Shown here in pieces: positions 31,401 to 44,000 of a DNA stretch of 64,000 nucleotides (positions within the stretch are counted from its first letter, which is position 1; every line of letters starts with the position of its first letter). Below the pieces are notes generated by a model. That model ran no database searches. It was not told the DNA's origin and saw only the letters and a program-made list of their open reading frames with translations. This DNA comes from Cafeteria roenbergensis (lineage: Eukaryota > Sar > Bigyra > Bicosoecida > Cafeteriaceae): positions 310,001-374,000 of the forward strand of contig VLTN01000023.1 of assembly GCA_008330645.1 (NCBI GenBank), given 5' to 3'. The position numbers were made by a program, and so were the translations under genes.

Positions 31401-33179
31401 GTCCGAGAGGGACTCCGACCCGCTGAACGCCGCCGAGTCGGTCCACATAGCTAGCCTCCCTGAGGACGCGCCGTCGCCGCGGACGGCTTGAAGGCGGTCG
31501 CGCTCCGCCACAGTGGACGCTGTGACCGCGGGCAGGTGCGACGCTGCCGTGCCGTCTTGCCTACGCCCCGCGGCGCCCCCCGCGCCGTTCGCGGCTGCCA
31601 TCTGCGAGGCAGACATGGCCGTTTCCACATCGTCCCGCACGGGCAGGAGGAGGGAGTGCGGGGACGCTGCGGAGAGCACGCGTCGAACCCCCTGCCCGAG
31701 AACGGCAGCCGTTGCCTGGCGCAGCGCGTGGTCCGCCTCGAGCTCGCTGTCCGTGTGGCCAGGCCCAAAGAATGTGCTGCCGGACTGCTGGGAAAGCTTG
31801 CCGGTCGACGTGGACCCGCGCCCGCTTTGCGTTCTCGATGCCGCCGTGGAGGAGCGGAAACTCCCGGACGGATGCGCGGAAGCATCGGCCCGCGGCGCCG
31901 GCGCGGCCGCTGCGGCCGGAGTCGGGGCCGGGTTGCGCGCCGCTGCAAGCTCCACGAGCTTTTGGACGTTTGCTGCGTCCTGGGTCCACTCCGCGGGCGT
32001 TCGCAGCTTGCTCCGCGAGCAAACAATGCGCAGCTTTCGGCAAGTGCGACGAAACGACTTGGATGCCTCGTTCGACGACGCGTCCGTGGCCGAGGCATGC
32101 ACGGCTGGAAGTGTGGGGTCGATTCCGCAGCGCAGGCTCAGGACATCGCCGAGCCGAATGGGGGAGAAGGCGGCGAGGACGGATGTGACAGCGGCCAGGC
32201 TCGAGCCGCCGCAAAGTGCGATGGCGTGCCGGTAAGCCTGCGCCACCGCGGCCGTGACCTCCGGCGCCCCCACGCGCGGCGCCGATGCTGGGCCGCGCCT
32301 GCGAGAGATTGGGGACTCCTCCGCTGCGAGGACGGCGGTGGCAACGGCCAGGGAGCTGGGTGCGGAGGGCCGCGTGCTGGCCCCAGAGGCAGCGGGACGC
32401 GCCCTTGGCGCCATTGCCGACGACCCTGCAGCCGAGAGCGCCGAGGACGGCGAAAACGCCACCCGGGCGCCAGGCGCAGCCGGAGCGGGGGCGGCTGCCA
32501 CGCTGCCGGTCGCGCCGGAAGCAACAGAGGAAGCCCCCGCGCGGGGCGTGCTTGACGAGCGACCTTGCATCAGCATGTCCAGGGCGTCCCCAGGACCGCC
32601 CTCCCGCACGGCCGCGCCCCCGTGAGGCGAGCCTGTGTCGGAGCCCCCAGAGATGCACCGCAGCAGCGTGGCGCGGAAGCGGGCTCGAGAGCGGCGCAAC
32701 ACGGCTTGCCTGGCTCGCTCGTCCGCAACGCCCAAAGCCGCGCAACGCGTGTGGACAGCCAGGCCGATGAACGCCGGGAGCCGGCCAACGAGGCGCGCTG
32801 CGTCCCTCCAAGATACGTCCAGCGCGCAGGCTGCTGGTATCACCGTGTCTGGGGCCCCGCGGCCGCCCGGAACGACTGCGACGCTGCTCGCCGGCGAGCC
32901 GTCCGGCTTGGTGGGCTGGCTCAGGATCAACTGCAGCAGCTTGCGCAGGGTCTCCGGCTCCACGCCGAACGACGACGAGTGCACTGTCTTGGGCTCCGTG
33001 GCCTCAAACAGGCGGCCCGCGCATGCGGCTCGCGCAGTCGCCACGGCGACCTCGGCCAGCGCATGTTGAGGCAAGATGCCGTAGTTGTCGGACCACGGGT
33101 CCAGCGGCAAGCCCTCGGGCGCGTTCAGGTGGAAAAGGCAAGCCGCGAACGCCCCCGAAAGCGCGGCTTCGGTGTCCAT
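28500..33179 (-). CDS. PP2A B''-type (PPP2R3-like) regulatory subunit, greatly enlarged
   Basis: Single exon, 1559 residues (animal B'' subunits are typically about 450-1150). The C-terminal 450 residues carry the family order: VVSLSAALRAFASQGVSG and ITRSNIADAL (first helical/EF-like block), WITVRQLL, then LCFEDVCWLLQAQEDACSDT with SVDFWLRLLSRSGDGLVSAR, matching PPP2R3 'YEDFVYFILSEEDKSSEPS..YWFKCIDLDGNGVLT'. It ends with THQVVDIIRPRR and DAQDVKRSLCGAALFELLF, equal to the family's 'MIDMIAP...LQDLKRSKLSGNVFNILF'. The EF loop reads S-R-S-G-D-G-L-V-S-A-R-D, so Ca ligands 1 and 3 are lost. The first 1000 residues are low-complexity with scattered helices. It should target PP2A; the partner is inferred from family. 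The frame stays open to 33437, so the start is less sure. Confidence 0.8.
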   Translation of the reverse strand: MDTEAALSGAFAACLFHLNAPEGLPLDPWSDNYGILPQHALAEVAVATARAACAGRLFEATEPKTVHSSSFGVEPETLRKLLQLILSQPTKPDGSPASSVAVVPGGRGAPDTVIPAACALDVSWRDAARLVGRLPAFIGLAVHTRCAALGVADERARQAVLRRSRARFRATLLRCISGGSDTGSPHGGAAVREGGPGDALDMLMQGRSSSTPRAGASSVASGATGSVAAAPAPAAPGARVAFSPSSALSAAGSSAMAPRARPAASGASTRPSAPSSLAVATAVLAAEESPISRRRGPASAPRVGAPEVTAAVAQAYRHAIALCGGSSLAAVTSVLAAFSPIRLGDVLSLRCGIDPTLPAVHASATDASSNEASKSFRRTCRKLRIVCSRSKLRTPAEWTQDAANVQKLVELAAARNPAPTPAAAAAPAPRADASAHPSGSFRSSTAASRTQSGRGSTSTGKLSQQSGSTFFGPGHTDSELEADHALRQATAAVLGQGVRRVLSAASPHSLLLPVRDDVETAMSASQMAAANGAGGAAGRRQDGTAASHLPAVTASTVAERDRLQAVRGDGASSGRLAMWTDSAAFSGSESLSDDEASPTIPRRGLQSPTSPSSLEDGTTAFIRGGVEFPSAGKPPSIRTGVAMVAVHGAAGPVMSVRSPQAQQRRLIAMSGASLLSGMDDAMAEGNGATMTSPKATGKGEGGLASELERDSAGPGGPGEGPVDAGASAAGGSSMGRGAASGRHASSLFEAEEEIDRSVSASGAGRESGLAALGLDPTSPATRPDGDASRGSAPFAVSGLRSGAGAAGIGGQRPKALGAAGGRLTSDDASTSSTTAGPGERTRHGRRWLWPRRDRVTALQVLRFWTPVMRRSTQLACLGACLRVITCLPGTATESLALPLCIPAAGPPPCDRLGATEPSPRHWVRVASAHGIPPSLRDIRRHTQPAVAGARGGAGAGPAAGSLAPTGGATLQEVLVLAGASAASAACAIRDEPLSRVAAGPSDRQSVGSNSYGASAARTAGMPPSTPQERGSAVDSLRSPATSVVSLTREISAGAGAGADAGGSSSGGSTHAAGASGGAWLSSQARVAAPSRGAGRMLVSPDDLRALVEALLQRHPDLRPVAADRMRRSRYVTFVVVSLSAALRAFASQGVSGREITRSNIADALVMCARGSMHGIAPFGPAPAMAAHQLFSFAATLPHHAKWAPGAGWITVRQLLQASGFPPRVSGPGSDGILYSEAVDGDDPEAWALQPSAQQLAESLGVGWPEVPMPRVQVTRELVFAFARGQSVRRPAAMGVYGSAVPANPRGSAGAARALSVPASVHGRGGGDSAAGRRGAAAGAGAASAAGSASQNTESLLCFEDVCWLLQAQEDACSDTSVDFWLRLLSRSGDGLVSARDIGAAARAVVFHARDVEAAELFSAGGAGGPLEGGALAAKSRKEGLLGTAVPVGSSPAMPMRQMKNGGAGLGAALAAEAEGKHKKRRRRRSSLLRHRGPGLSRVKLLEEEGVAAAAATHQVVDIIRPRRFIAPERGCAPDASFDAQDVKRSLCGAALFELLFKVQ

Positions 33180-33525
33180 CCCGCCCTCCGCTGGCGGTGG
33201 CGGGCAGCTGCCCAGGACGTGTGATGCGCGAGCAACGACTTTCGGTCGGCGACGGTGTGTCAGTTTTGAGAGACGAGTTGCCCGGCTTTCGCCGGTGCCC
33301 TGCTCGCGGCCGAGCGTCCGCACATCAAGGGGCGCGCGCTCGCCACAGAGCTGCCGGCCGCGCGCGACACAGCGCGCGTGGCGGCGGGCCCCGCGATGCG
33401 TGGTCGGCCGCTCCGCCTCCCCGGTCCTTGCGGGCATCCGAATCCCGCCCCGAGGCGATCCGAGTGCAAAACGCGCGCGGCCTGTGCGACCCCACCGCCG
33501 GCGACCAGCCCCATGAGCACACGCA
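33180..33525. other. Intergenic gap
   Basis: 346 nt between the PLP-enzyme stop and the B''-type subunit start, same strand. No feature seen beyond short GC-rich sequence. Confidence 0.5.
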
Positions 33526-35669
<2,144 letters not shown>

Positions 35670-35862
35670 GGACACCGGGCGCGCTGGTTCCGGAGAGTGG
35701 GCACGGGTGTGCGGCTGGTGTGTGGCGGCCGGGGCATAGGCGGGTGCGTGGCAAGGCGAGAGGCCGGTGGTGCTCTGTTCCCTGGCGACAGAGTCTGCGC
35801 GATCTCGCAGAGGCTGACGTAGCGGGCATCGCCACAACCCCTGGCGGGTGCACGGAGCGTGC

Positions 35863-36450
35863 TCAGATAGCCACAAGCTTGCCGATCGGGCCCTTCTCGC
35901 ACACGTAGATGCCGTCGAGGAACTTACGGATATCCTTGGCGCGCACAAGGCAGGCCTGGTGGATGCGGGCGGCGCACTTGGACACGAGCTCGATGTCGTT
36001 GCCGGTCACCTCGATCTGGTCCTTGACGTCCTCCGAGCGGATGGCGGTCACACCGGTCTCCATCACGACCACGCGCAGGCGCTTCTGGCCGAGGAAGTTG
36101 CGGATCTCCACGCGCTGGGGCTCGCCGCCCTTGCCGGCCTCGATGTCCACGTTGATGGGGAAATGGGAGTAGGCCATGCGCAGCTTGAAGAGGAAGCCAC
36201 GGGTCACGCCGGTCACCATGTTGTCGATGTGGGTGGCCACGGTGCGCAGGCACGCGAGCTGACGGCGGTCGGCGGAGAACATGCTGACCATGACGCCACG
36301 CTTGCCGGTCACCTCGATGACGCAACGGATGTGGTCGAAGCTGCGCTCAAGGGAGCCGCGGGGGCCAGTCACCTTGACGGTGCGGCCCTTGACCTCGACG
36401 GACACCTTCGCGGGGATGGCCACACGGCGCTGCGCGCTCAGAGTCTTCAT
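35863..36450 (-). CDS. RPL9: Cytosolic ribosomal protein L9 (uL6)
   Basis: Single exon, 195 residues (human 192). MKTLSAQRRVAIPAKVSVEV, KGRTVKVTGPRGSLERSF, RGFLFKLRMAYSHFPINV, VEIRNFLGQKRLRVVVMETG and VSKCAARIHQACLVRAKDIR followed by KFLDGIYVCEKGPIG are all standard eukaryotic L9 sequence. L9 sits in the large subunit near the stalk base. This is the most conserved gene in the window and has no low-complexity insert, in contrast to its neighbours. The stop lies 193 nt upstream of the PLP-enzyme start on the same strand. Confidence 0.98.
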   Translation of the reverse strand: MKTLSAQRRVAIPAKVSVEVKGRTVKVTGPRGSLERSFDHIRCVIEVTGKRGVMVSMFSADRRQLACLRTVATHIDNMVTGVTRGFLFKLRMAYSHFPINVDIEAGKGGEPQRVEIRNFLGQKRLRVVVMETGVTAIRSEDVKDQIEVTGNDIELVSKCAARIHQACLVRAKDIRKFLDGIYVCEKGPIGKLVAI

Positions 36451-37289
36451 GCTAACTGCGCGGGCGCGAGGCGGAAGCAGCAGGCCACGGCAGGGAGAAA
36501 ACGTGAAGCGGACGCCACTGCCGGCTGGCCTGGCCCTGGGCCAGGGCGGACAAGAGGCGGCGCGGAGGGCAGCGCAGGCCTCGAGAGCAGTCCGAGCCCC
36601 CGCGCGACTGCTTGCCGCCACAGCCGCCGCGCCTCGCGCACGCCACGGTGCTGTTCAGGCCGCCGAGTTTGCCAGCTCGGCACCACTGGCCCGTCTGCAC
36701 CGCGTCCCCGAGGCGCCAAACTGCTCGGGGCGGCCAAAAGCGGCCTGCTGCCAGCGGTGCAGCACCCGAGCCCCTCCAGGCATGCCCTTCCGCGCCACCC
36801 CTCGCCGACCCCATGCGCGGGCGCGTGTTGCAGCGTTCCGGGCCTCACCTCTTGAACGGGAGGAGCCCCACCGGCGAGTGAGAGCGCTCGGGAAGCGCCA
36901 GCAGCTTCAGTCATCATGGCAGGGCACTTGCCGACGTCAACCTCCCGACTTTTCTGGTTGCAGGGCAGAGCTCGCGCGGCCGGCGACAAGCGGTGTCGCG
37001 TTGGCCGCGGTCCCGGCCGCTCACCCAGAGCTTTCGACGTCGCGGAAAGGCCGCATTGAAAACAAACACAGCGCGCGCTCGGGACCAGAGAACGCGGCCG
37101 CCGCAGGCCCGCCGCTGCAAGCGCCAGCCGGTCGCCAGGCAAGCGCCCCGCTTCGCGCCTCACACTGCGCCCGCAGCGCTGGCCGAGGGCACAGCACCAC
37201 AGTGTTTGGCGCGCGGGCCGCAAGGTCGCAGGCTAGATTGGGCAGGGCGCGACGCCTCGCGCACGAAAACACTCATTGCAACTCTGCCA
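36451..37289. other. Intergenic region upstream of RPL9
   Basis: 839 nt between the RPL9 start and the stop of the secreted protein B gene, same strand. It should contain the RPL9 promoter and perhaps a 5'-UTR intron. I recognise no motif or gene. Confidence 0.5.
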
Positions 37290-38798
37290 TCACCAGCGCG
37301 ACTTGCATGCGAGCCGCCTCACGCGCGCAGCGGCAGACTCCCAGAGCCCCTCAGTCAGTGGGACTGGCTCCTGTGCCTGGCCGGGCTTCCATGACCTCGA
37401 CAGACGGTCGATCCGCTCCAGGTCCGTCACGGAGTCCTCGTTGGGGTTGTGGATCGATTCCTCCTCGCCCTCGGGCAGCCCGCCCTCTCCCACGTCCTGG
37501 CCGGACCACTCCTGCAGCAGGGCGGCGTCCGGCGCCCCCAGGCGCTGCGTGAACCTGGGCTCGCCGTCCGGCGCTCCGATGCAGGAGTCGAGCAGCGTGC
37601 CGAGCGCCTCCACCAAGTGGTCGGCGTCCGAGGTCGGGCTGGAGGCGTGGTTCAAGACCAGCTCGCTGCGGCCCATGCCCATCGACGTGGCTTCAAACCC
37701 GTGGCAGGCGCCTCCAAAGGCGCGCGGCAGCAGCGAGGAGACCTCCATGTTGCGGCTCCCGCCCGTCTGCGAGCAGGCATGCAAGCGCACCGTGGACCAG
37801 ACAGCTTCGGCAGCGCCGCGCGCGCGCGAGCACGCGTACGTGCGTGCGTGCGTACGTGCGTGCGAGCTTGCGTGCGTGCGGCGAACGAGAGCAGGGAGGG
37901 GGCGGTGCAGGCCGGGGCTGCCGGCCGGCGCACGGAGGAGCAGCCCGCCAGACTGCATCAGCGACTCACCGGGGTCTCCCGCGCAGAGCGGAACGCAGCC
38001 CCGAGGAAGGGCAGCAGCGGCATGCGCTGTCCGTCGTACTGTACGAACTTGTCGCAGCAGTTGGCCGGCTTGCTGGTCAGCGAGTAGTCAGACGCGCTGA
38101 AGCGGGCGTCGGCGTCCCCGTGGATTGGCGCAACGGGAGCAAGCAGCGCGGCTGCGGGCGACGGCGGGACGGGGCGGAGCAGGGCGGGGGGCTGGGGTGG
38201 CGGCGGCTCGCGGCGCCTTTGCTGTCGCCGTGCTGGGAGCCGGGCGCAGCGGCGCGGAGTCGGCGGCCATGGGCACCTTGCGCCCAAGGCGCGACCGCTG
38301 GGCTCTCGCGCTTGGCGCACCCCGTCAGTCTCACTGTTGTGGCAGCGAAGGGCGGCCTGCTCGTGTGGCTCGAACCTGCTGAGCTCCGTCTGCACCTCGG
38401 CCCACGCCGAGCCGGCGTCCACGGGGAGCCACACATCGGAATGCTTGGCCAGCGACGCGGGGTACCTCTCCGTGCTCATCTCCGTGGCGGGGTGGTCGAT
38501 GAGGCCGCTCATGGTCGGCGCGCCGGGGTCCAGGCTCTCGCCGCCCGCGCCGGGGTGGCTGGCCTGGCCGGAGGCTCGCAGCGTCCGCGACGCTGCGGCA
38601 GCCCCGCAGCCCAACGCGCAAATCGAAACTGCAGGAGGCGGGCGCAAAAGGCGGCGCTTCCAAGGCCGCGCTGGGTCGCGGGTGGAGCGCCTGCGCAGCG
38701 CATGCACGCGCGCTCGAGGGCACGCTGCCGCCCCGCGGCAACAGAAGCGAGTGTCCCGCAACCGCGCATTGCTCACGTGCGGCGAGAATCGCGCGCAT
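37290..38798 (-). CDS. Secreted cysteine protein B (paralogue of the next gene)
   Basis: Four exons, 38798-38777, 38628-38335, 38151-37970 and 37766-37290 (donors GTGAGC, GTGAGA, GTGAGT; all phases fit), give 324 residues. Splicing of the 22-nt first exon yields MRAILAALSICALGCGAAAA, a clear signal peptide, supporting the model. The product is likely secreted. It shares an ordered set of motifs with the gene at 39157-40399: KPANCCDKFVQ versus APTDCCTKRVR, MPLLPFLGAAFRSA versus LPLKEYLVVMLHLAKS, a GG followed by (V)SSLLPRAF versus (L)NEVFPPAF, and LGTLLDSC versus MGTMMDIC. I do not recognise the family. The C-terminal third is acidic and probably flexible. Confidence 0.75.
37834..37880. repeat. 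TGCG/TACG microsatellite in an intron
   Basis: Alternating GTGC/GTAC tetranucleotide repeat inside the last intron of secreted protein B. Confidence 0.85.
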
Positions 38799-39156
38799 GC
38801 CCAGCACTCGCGACCGCCGGCGCGGGTATCCCTACGCGCGCGGTGGGGCGCTGTGCGGCTCGCCGGCGGCGCTTCGATTCGAGCAACTCCCCTCGCGTCG
38901 CCGCGGCAGGGAGAGCCGGCAGCCTCGGCCGTCCCCGCGCCCAGCGAGCTTCCCTCGGGGCTAATTGGCGTGGCTCCCCACGCAAGGGCGTGTGCGTGCG
39001 TGGCGTGCTGGCTGGGGAGCGCCGCGGCGCGTGGTGCGGTGGCGTCTGCCCCACCGCGCGCGGCTCGCAAAAACACACGAAATTGGTTGGAGGCGGCCTC
39101 AAGCCGCAGCCAGCAGGCCGAATGCAGCCGTGCACAGCGGCCGGGCGCCGCACCAC
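38799..39156. other. Gap between tandem paralogues
   Basis: 358 nt between the stop of secreted protein A and the start of secreted protein B. Presumed promoter of B; no other feature seen. Confidence 0.5.
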
Positions 39157-40399
39157 TCAGTACGCCTTGGTCACGAAGCACCCCGTGTTGCGCAGCACCT
39201 CGACAGCCTCGGCCCACATGTCGATGGTGTTGCCCACGGTCTTGGCCGTGCAAATGTCCATCATGGTGCCCATGGAGCGCTGCACGCGCGCCAGTGCGCC
39301 AGCCAGCTGCGTTCCCGATCGCATGTAGTACGTGGGGCGCGCAACGGAGGCGGGGTAGCCCCCAATGGCGGAGCAGAAGAAGTCGAAGGCAGGCGGGAAC
39401 ACCTCGTTCAGAGCAACGCGCATCACGCCGCCGCCGTTGGACTTGGCAAGGTGAAGCATCACCACGAGGTATTCCTTGAGCGGGAGGTACTGGCCCGCGC
39501 CCATGCGGACGCGCTTGGTGCAGCAGTCGGTGGGCGCGGTGGACACGTCGTAGTAGCGGTTCAGGTAGTCCACCACGCGGCCGCGCTCGAAGCCCTCGCC
39601 CTCGGGGGCTTCGATGTCGAGCTCCTGCGCGATGACCGTCCCGGGCGCGCAGCCGTACATGCGCATGGTCTCAAGGTCCATGGAGGAGCGAAGCTCGGCG
39701 ATGGCGCTGTGCATGTTCGCGGTCATCTCGTCGTCCTTGAAGGCCTCCACGCCGCTGCGAGTCAACGGAACAAGTGTGTGAGGGGGGGGTACGGGGCTCA
39801 GGGGGGGCGAGTGGGGCGAGGGGAGGGGCACCCGAAGGCGCGGCTCCGGGAGCAGGGGAAATGCCAGACCGCCCTCAGCACCAGCCAGCGCGCGCGAGGC
39901 TGCTTGTGCCCAAGTTCACGGCCAGCCCGGCGAGGCCGGGGACTCACGCTTGCATGCGGGACACGAGGGGGGTTCCGGAGGAGGACTTGGTCTCCGCCAA
40001 GCGCATGCTCGAGCCCGCCTGGGACGCGGCCTCGAAGGTGTGGTGACGATGGGCGAGCTGCTTGCGCGCCGTGCGCAGGTCCGAGGGCACGGACTCCATG
40101 TTCGGGGAGAGAACAGGCATGCCGCCCTCACTGGAGCGCAGGAAGGAGCGCTTCCGGAAGGCGCTGAGGCGGTGGCGCAGAGCGGCGGCCTTGCTCGACG
40201 CGGTGGACCCCCCGCGGAAGCGCATGCGGGGGTCCTTGTCGCCGTCGATGGCAACCGTCTCGAAGGGCAGGGCCTCCTTGGACCAGATGCGGTCCATGGT
40301 CATGCCGCCGCCGAGGAACTTGCGCTCGGCGCTCGGGTTGCGGCCCGCTGCCAAGGCGGACGCGGCAAGGACGGCGATCGCCGCCAAAATGAGGCGCAT
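39157..40399 (-). CDS. Secreted cysteine protein A
   Basis: Exons 40399-39948 and 39754-39157 (intron 39755-39947, GTGAGT...CAG) give 349 residues. MRLILAAIAVLAASALAAGR is a strong signal peptide. A basic, Ser-rich region follows, then the conserved core: DLETMRMYGCAPGTVIAQEL, VVDYLNRYYDVSTAPTDCC, TKRVRMGAGQYLPLKEYLVV, VMRVALNEVFPPAFDFF, ARVQRSMGTMMDICTAKTV and a terminal LRNTGCFVTKAY. Six or more cysteines in the mature part could form disulfides. No family recognised. It differs from paralogue B in exon structure and in its ends, so the duplication is not recent. Extracellular or lumenal role is inferred only from the signal peptide. Confidence 0.78.
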
Positions 40400-41068
40400 T
40401 CCTGCGGCTTGGGGGAGGCAGCGGGGAGCAGGCGAGGGGGGGCACGGCCCTGAGGCGGCATGTGCACAAGTGGGGGCAGCGACCCATGGCCCGAACGTCC
40501 ACGGCCCCCTCGCTTCGCGGCCCGCGGGCCGAGCAAATGGCTTGCAGGTGGAAAGGCAACGCCGCGAGGCCACGCGCCGCAGCCCCAAGGCAGGCGCACG
40601 GGGAGTCCCCCTCGCCGCGCTCACCTGCAGCTGGGCGAAAGAGGCGCCCCAAACGGGCGGTGCTTTCGGGCAGGGGGGCTGGCAGGCGCGCTACAGCCGC
40701 CGGTGCGGCTGGAGGCCGGCCTGCGGCAAGCTTGCGGCCAATGGACGAGCGACGCGGCGGCTCTGCATTGCAAAACTCCTGTGCGCGCCCAGGGAGCCGC
40801 CGCAGCGGCCCATCTTAGGGGCGCTTCCAGCGAGGGTGGGAGTGCGCCCGTGTGGGACACGCCGGGTCTCGAGGGCAGTGCCCCCAGACGGCCTCGGCCG
40901 CGAATGCAGCGGCGAGTGCAGAGCGTCTCGAGCGAGCTCAGAGTCGGGAGCGTGCCTTGCTCTCCGCCCCGGCGGCCACGGGGCACAACGCGGTCCAAAG
41001 CATGTGCCCGGTAGTCGGGCACGTCTGGTTGCTGGTGCGATTCTTGTTCCCGCAGACGCTTCAAGGCT
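40400..41068. other. Divergent intergenic region
   Basis: 669 nt between secreted protein A (-) and the helicase-nuclease (+). It should hold both promoters. ORFs here show no protein character. Confidence 0.5.
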
Positions 41069-44000
41069 TTGCATCGCATCGCCCCGTCGCAGGAGCAACC
41101 AAGCAGCAGAGCCGAGGCGCCGGCAGGCGGCGAGAGCCCGCGACGGGCACAGCCGCCGGGTCCGGGCGGCCCACAGCTGCCGCGGATGCAGCGGGCGGTC
41201 GCAATGCGCCAGGGCGGCGCACCCTGCCGCGGAATGGCAACCTTTGTGCTGCGCGGCAGGCCCACTGCACACAATCGGCAAGCGGTGAGCCCGGCACTTG
41301 GCGAGGGCTGGCGTCGCTGCGGCGGTGCTTGCGCGGCGCGGATGGTCAGTGGGGTTTGGGCCTGATGAGGTGCTCCTGCCTGCTTGGTCCGATCGCGCCT
41401 GCGCTGTGTGAGAGGGCCGCCAGCCGCGCCAACGCGACTCTCGCGAAAATGCTCGGGCTGGCGGCAAGGCTGCTTCATGGCCCGTCTCTGTGCTACCAGC
41501 GCGCGGAAATGGGACGATTTTGCCCGCCAACGCAGATTGCGGAGGCTGCTGCCCAGCTGGCCCGCGCACGAGGCCTCCTGGGCGAGCATATTCGCGTGGC
41601 CTCCCCTTCGCCGATCGGAGGCGCCTCCGGAGCAATTGCTCGAGCTCCAAGGAGCTCCGGCGCTGCCCCCCATGCGCGCTGGCTTGCCCCCGACGCTGCC
41701 ATGGAGGAGGCCATCGCCGCTCGTCTGCGAATCGGGGAGGGTCTGCCCCAGCGGGGCGCGGCGCACGAGCTGCTAGAGCGCGCTGTGCTCCGGCCGCAGT
41801 GGGTCGCCCTCGTGGCAGCGGCGCGCCGCAGGGCGGCCCGTGGAGCCTGCCCCCGCGCCGCGGCCATCTTGTGGCTTCACCGCATCTGCGCGGCGGCCGC
41901 AAATCGGCGGGCCGCCGCGGCTGGCGCCACCTTCGGCAGCGGCGGCTCCCAGCAAGACAGCGGCACCGGCCCACAGCTGCAGGGCGAAGCCGAACCTGGC
42001 CAGACAGAAGAGGCCATGCTGGACGCAGCCATGGCCGAGGCAACGGCCCCCGGCGGGACCGGCGCCGGGGCCTCGCTCAGCGACCTCGACTCTGCGTCGG
42101 CGGCAGACGACCACCTGCTGGCCTCGTGGCTGTGGGCGGACGAGCCCACTTCCGCGCCGAGCGCCTCCGGCTCCGGCTCCGGCTCCGGCTTTGGGCCTTC
42201 CCCCTGGACCGCCCCGCTCGCTGCCGCCGCTCCGTCACCGCAGGCTGCCCTCGAAGCCCTGGCAGGCGCGGCGGGAAGCGCTCTCGCCAGGCAGGCCCCC
42301 GGCAGAGCCGACCAGGACAGCGTGTTCGAGGCGCTGCTCGCGGCCTTCCCGCGGGAGGCAGTGAGGCGCCTCCGGGGCGGGGCCGGCGGCGGCAGGGGCG
42401 GAGCCTCCGGCAGCGACAGCAGAGCCGCGAGCGAGGCGGTTGCTGCTGCCGCCGCACGTGCTCTGTTCGACCTTGAGGCGGCCATGGTCACGGACGCAGC
42501 GGCGAGGGCTCTGGCCGAGGCCGCCGACCGGGCTGTGACCACAACGGCGGGCTTGGGGCCTGAGGCCGCTCTGCTCACGAGCGACGCCGACGTCGCCGCT
42601 GCCGTGGCGTCGCAAATGGGCGAGTCGCAATCGCAGTGGCTGCCGTCGGCCCTGCAAGCGCTGATGCGCTGGAGCAGAGCCAGAGCCCTGCCCCTCTCCG
42701 CCCTACAGGCGCCCGCTGCAACACAGCCAGCAGCGGCGGCAGAGCCAGCCGCAGCCGCAGCCACAGCCGCACTGTCCCGGCCCTCGTCGTCATCACCGTC
42801 GCTGTCGTCCCCGCAGCCGCCGCCACCGCCGCTGTCGCCCACAGTGTCAGCACGCAAGGCCAAAGCGTCGCCGCTGGGCTGGATGCCCGACAGTCTCGCC
42901 TCGGCTGAATCGGGCACCCGGATCCCGGCCGACACAGCCCCTGTACCGCCCCCAGCAGCAGATGCAGCAGCAGCAGCCGGAACCACAGTCGGCGCTGCAC
43001 CGGATGCTGCCATCGCCAGCACTGCCCCTGGCGTGGGCGCGAGTGGTCGTGCCAACGCCGTCTCTGGCCAGCCGGCCGTCGGTATTGCGGACGCCCCTGC
43101 TGCCCCGCTGCCTCCCAGCTCTGCACGCGTATTGAGAGACACTGCGTCGCTCCTTTCGGCTTGGAGGGAGCTCAGGGCGTCTTGCGGCGCCGTCACGCCC
43201 TCGGACGTGCTCCTCGCGGCAGCTGCGGCGCTGGACATGACGCCAGCTGACCTAGGCCTCACACTGAACTCGCTTGGCAGTGCAGGCGGCGAGGCGTGCC
43301 ATTCTGCCGGTGCCGGCCAAACGGCTGCCAGCGCGGCGGGGCCTGGGACTGCGCTGCCTTCGGCCGGAGCCGAAGAGGACGATGCGCTCAGCGGCGTGTG
43401 GGTGATGCCGTCCTCCGGCGCGGTGTCCCCTGTCGAGTGGGCGGCCGTCGCTGCCCTGGCGCGGCGCGCAGGGGACATTATCGAAGTCGGCTCTGCGGAG
43501 GAGCTGCTGGACCGGGTAGGAGGGTTTGTGGCGCAGCACGCTGGAGGCAGCGCGGTGCCGCTGCGACACGCTGTTGATGTGCTGCTGCTGGACGACGGGG
43601 CTGGGGGTGACGACCAACGGGCGCGCTGGAGCGGGCTGCCCAGTGCCGACGGAGAAGGCGCAGGCAGGTCCATCAGCGCCGCGTCGCTGGCCAGTCGCTT
43701 GCAGCAGTGGTGGTGGCCCAGGCCTCGGTGGTGGTCCCCGTCGTCAGGCGGGGCAGCAGAAGTAGCAGCACCAGCACCAGCAGCAGCTCCAGCAGCAGCA
43801 GCAGCGCCTCCCACCCCCGGAGCGCCGGCGCTCGAGCACGCGCCAGCTATAGCGACGACGGACGGCGCATCGCATCACCGACCGGCGCCGCAGAGCGTCC
43901 CGGCCGCACCGCTCCCGGCGTTGTGGCCGGAGCTGGTGATGAGCGGCGCAGCGAGGCTGCAGTACGGGCCATGGGCAGCGGGCGAGCGGAGCGGCGACGG

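Noticed and set aside
41877-43814. 645-codon minus-strand ORF
   Set aside because: Antisense to the helicase region; only a mirror of its Ala-rich codons.
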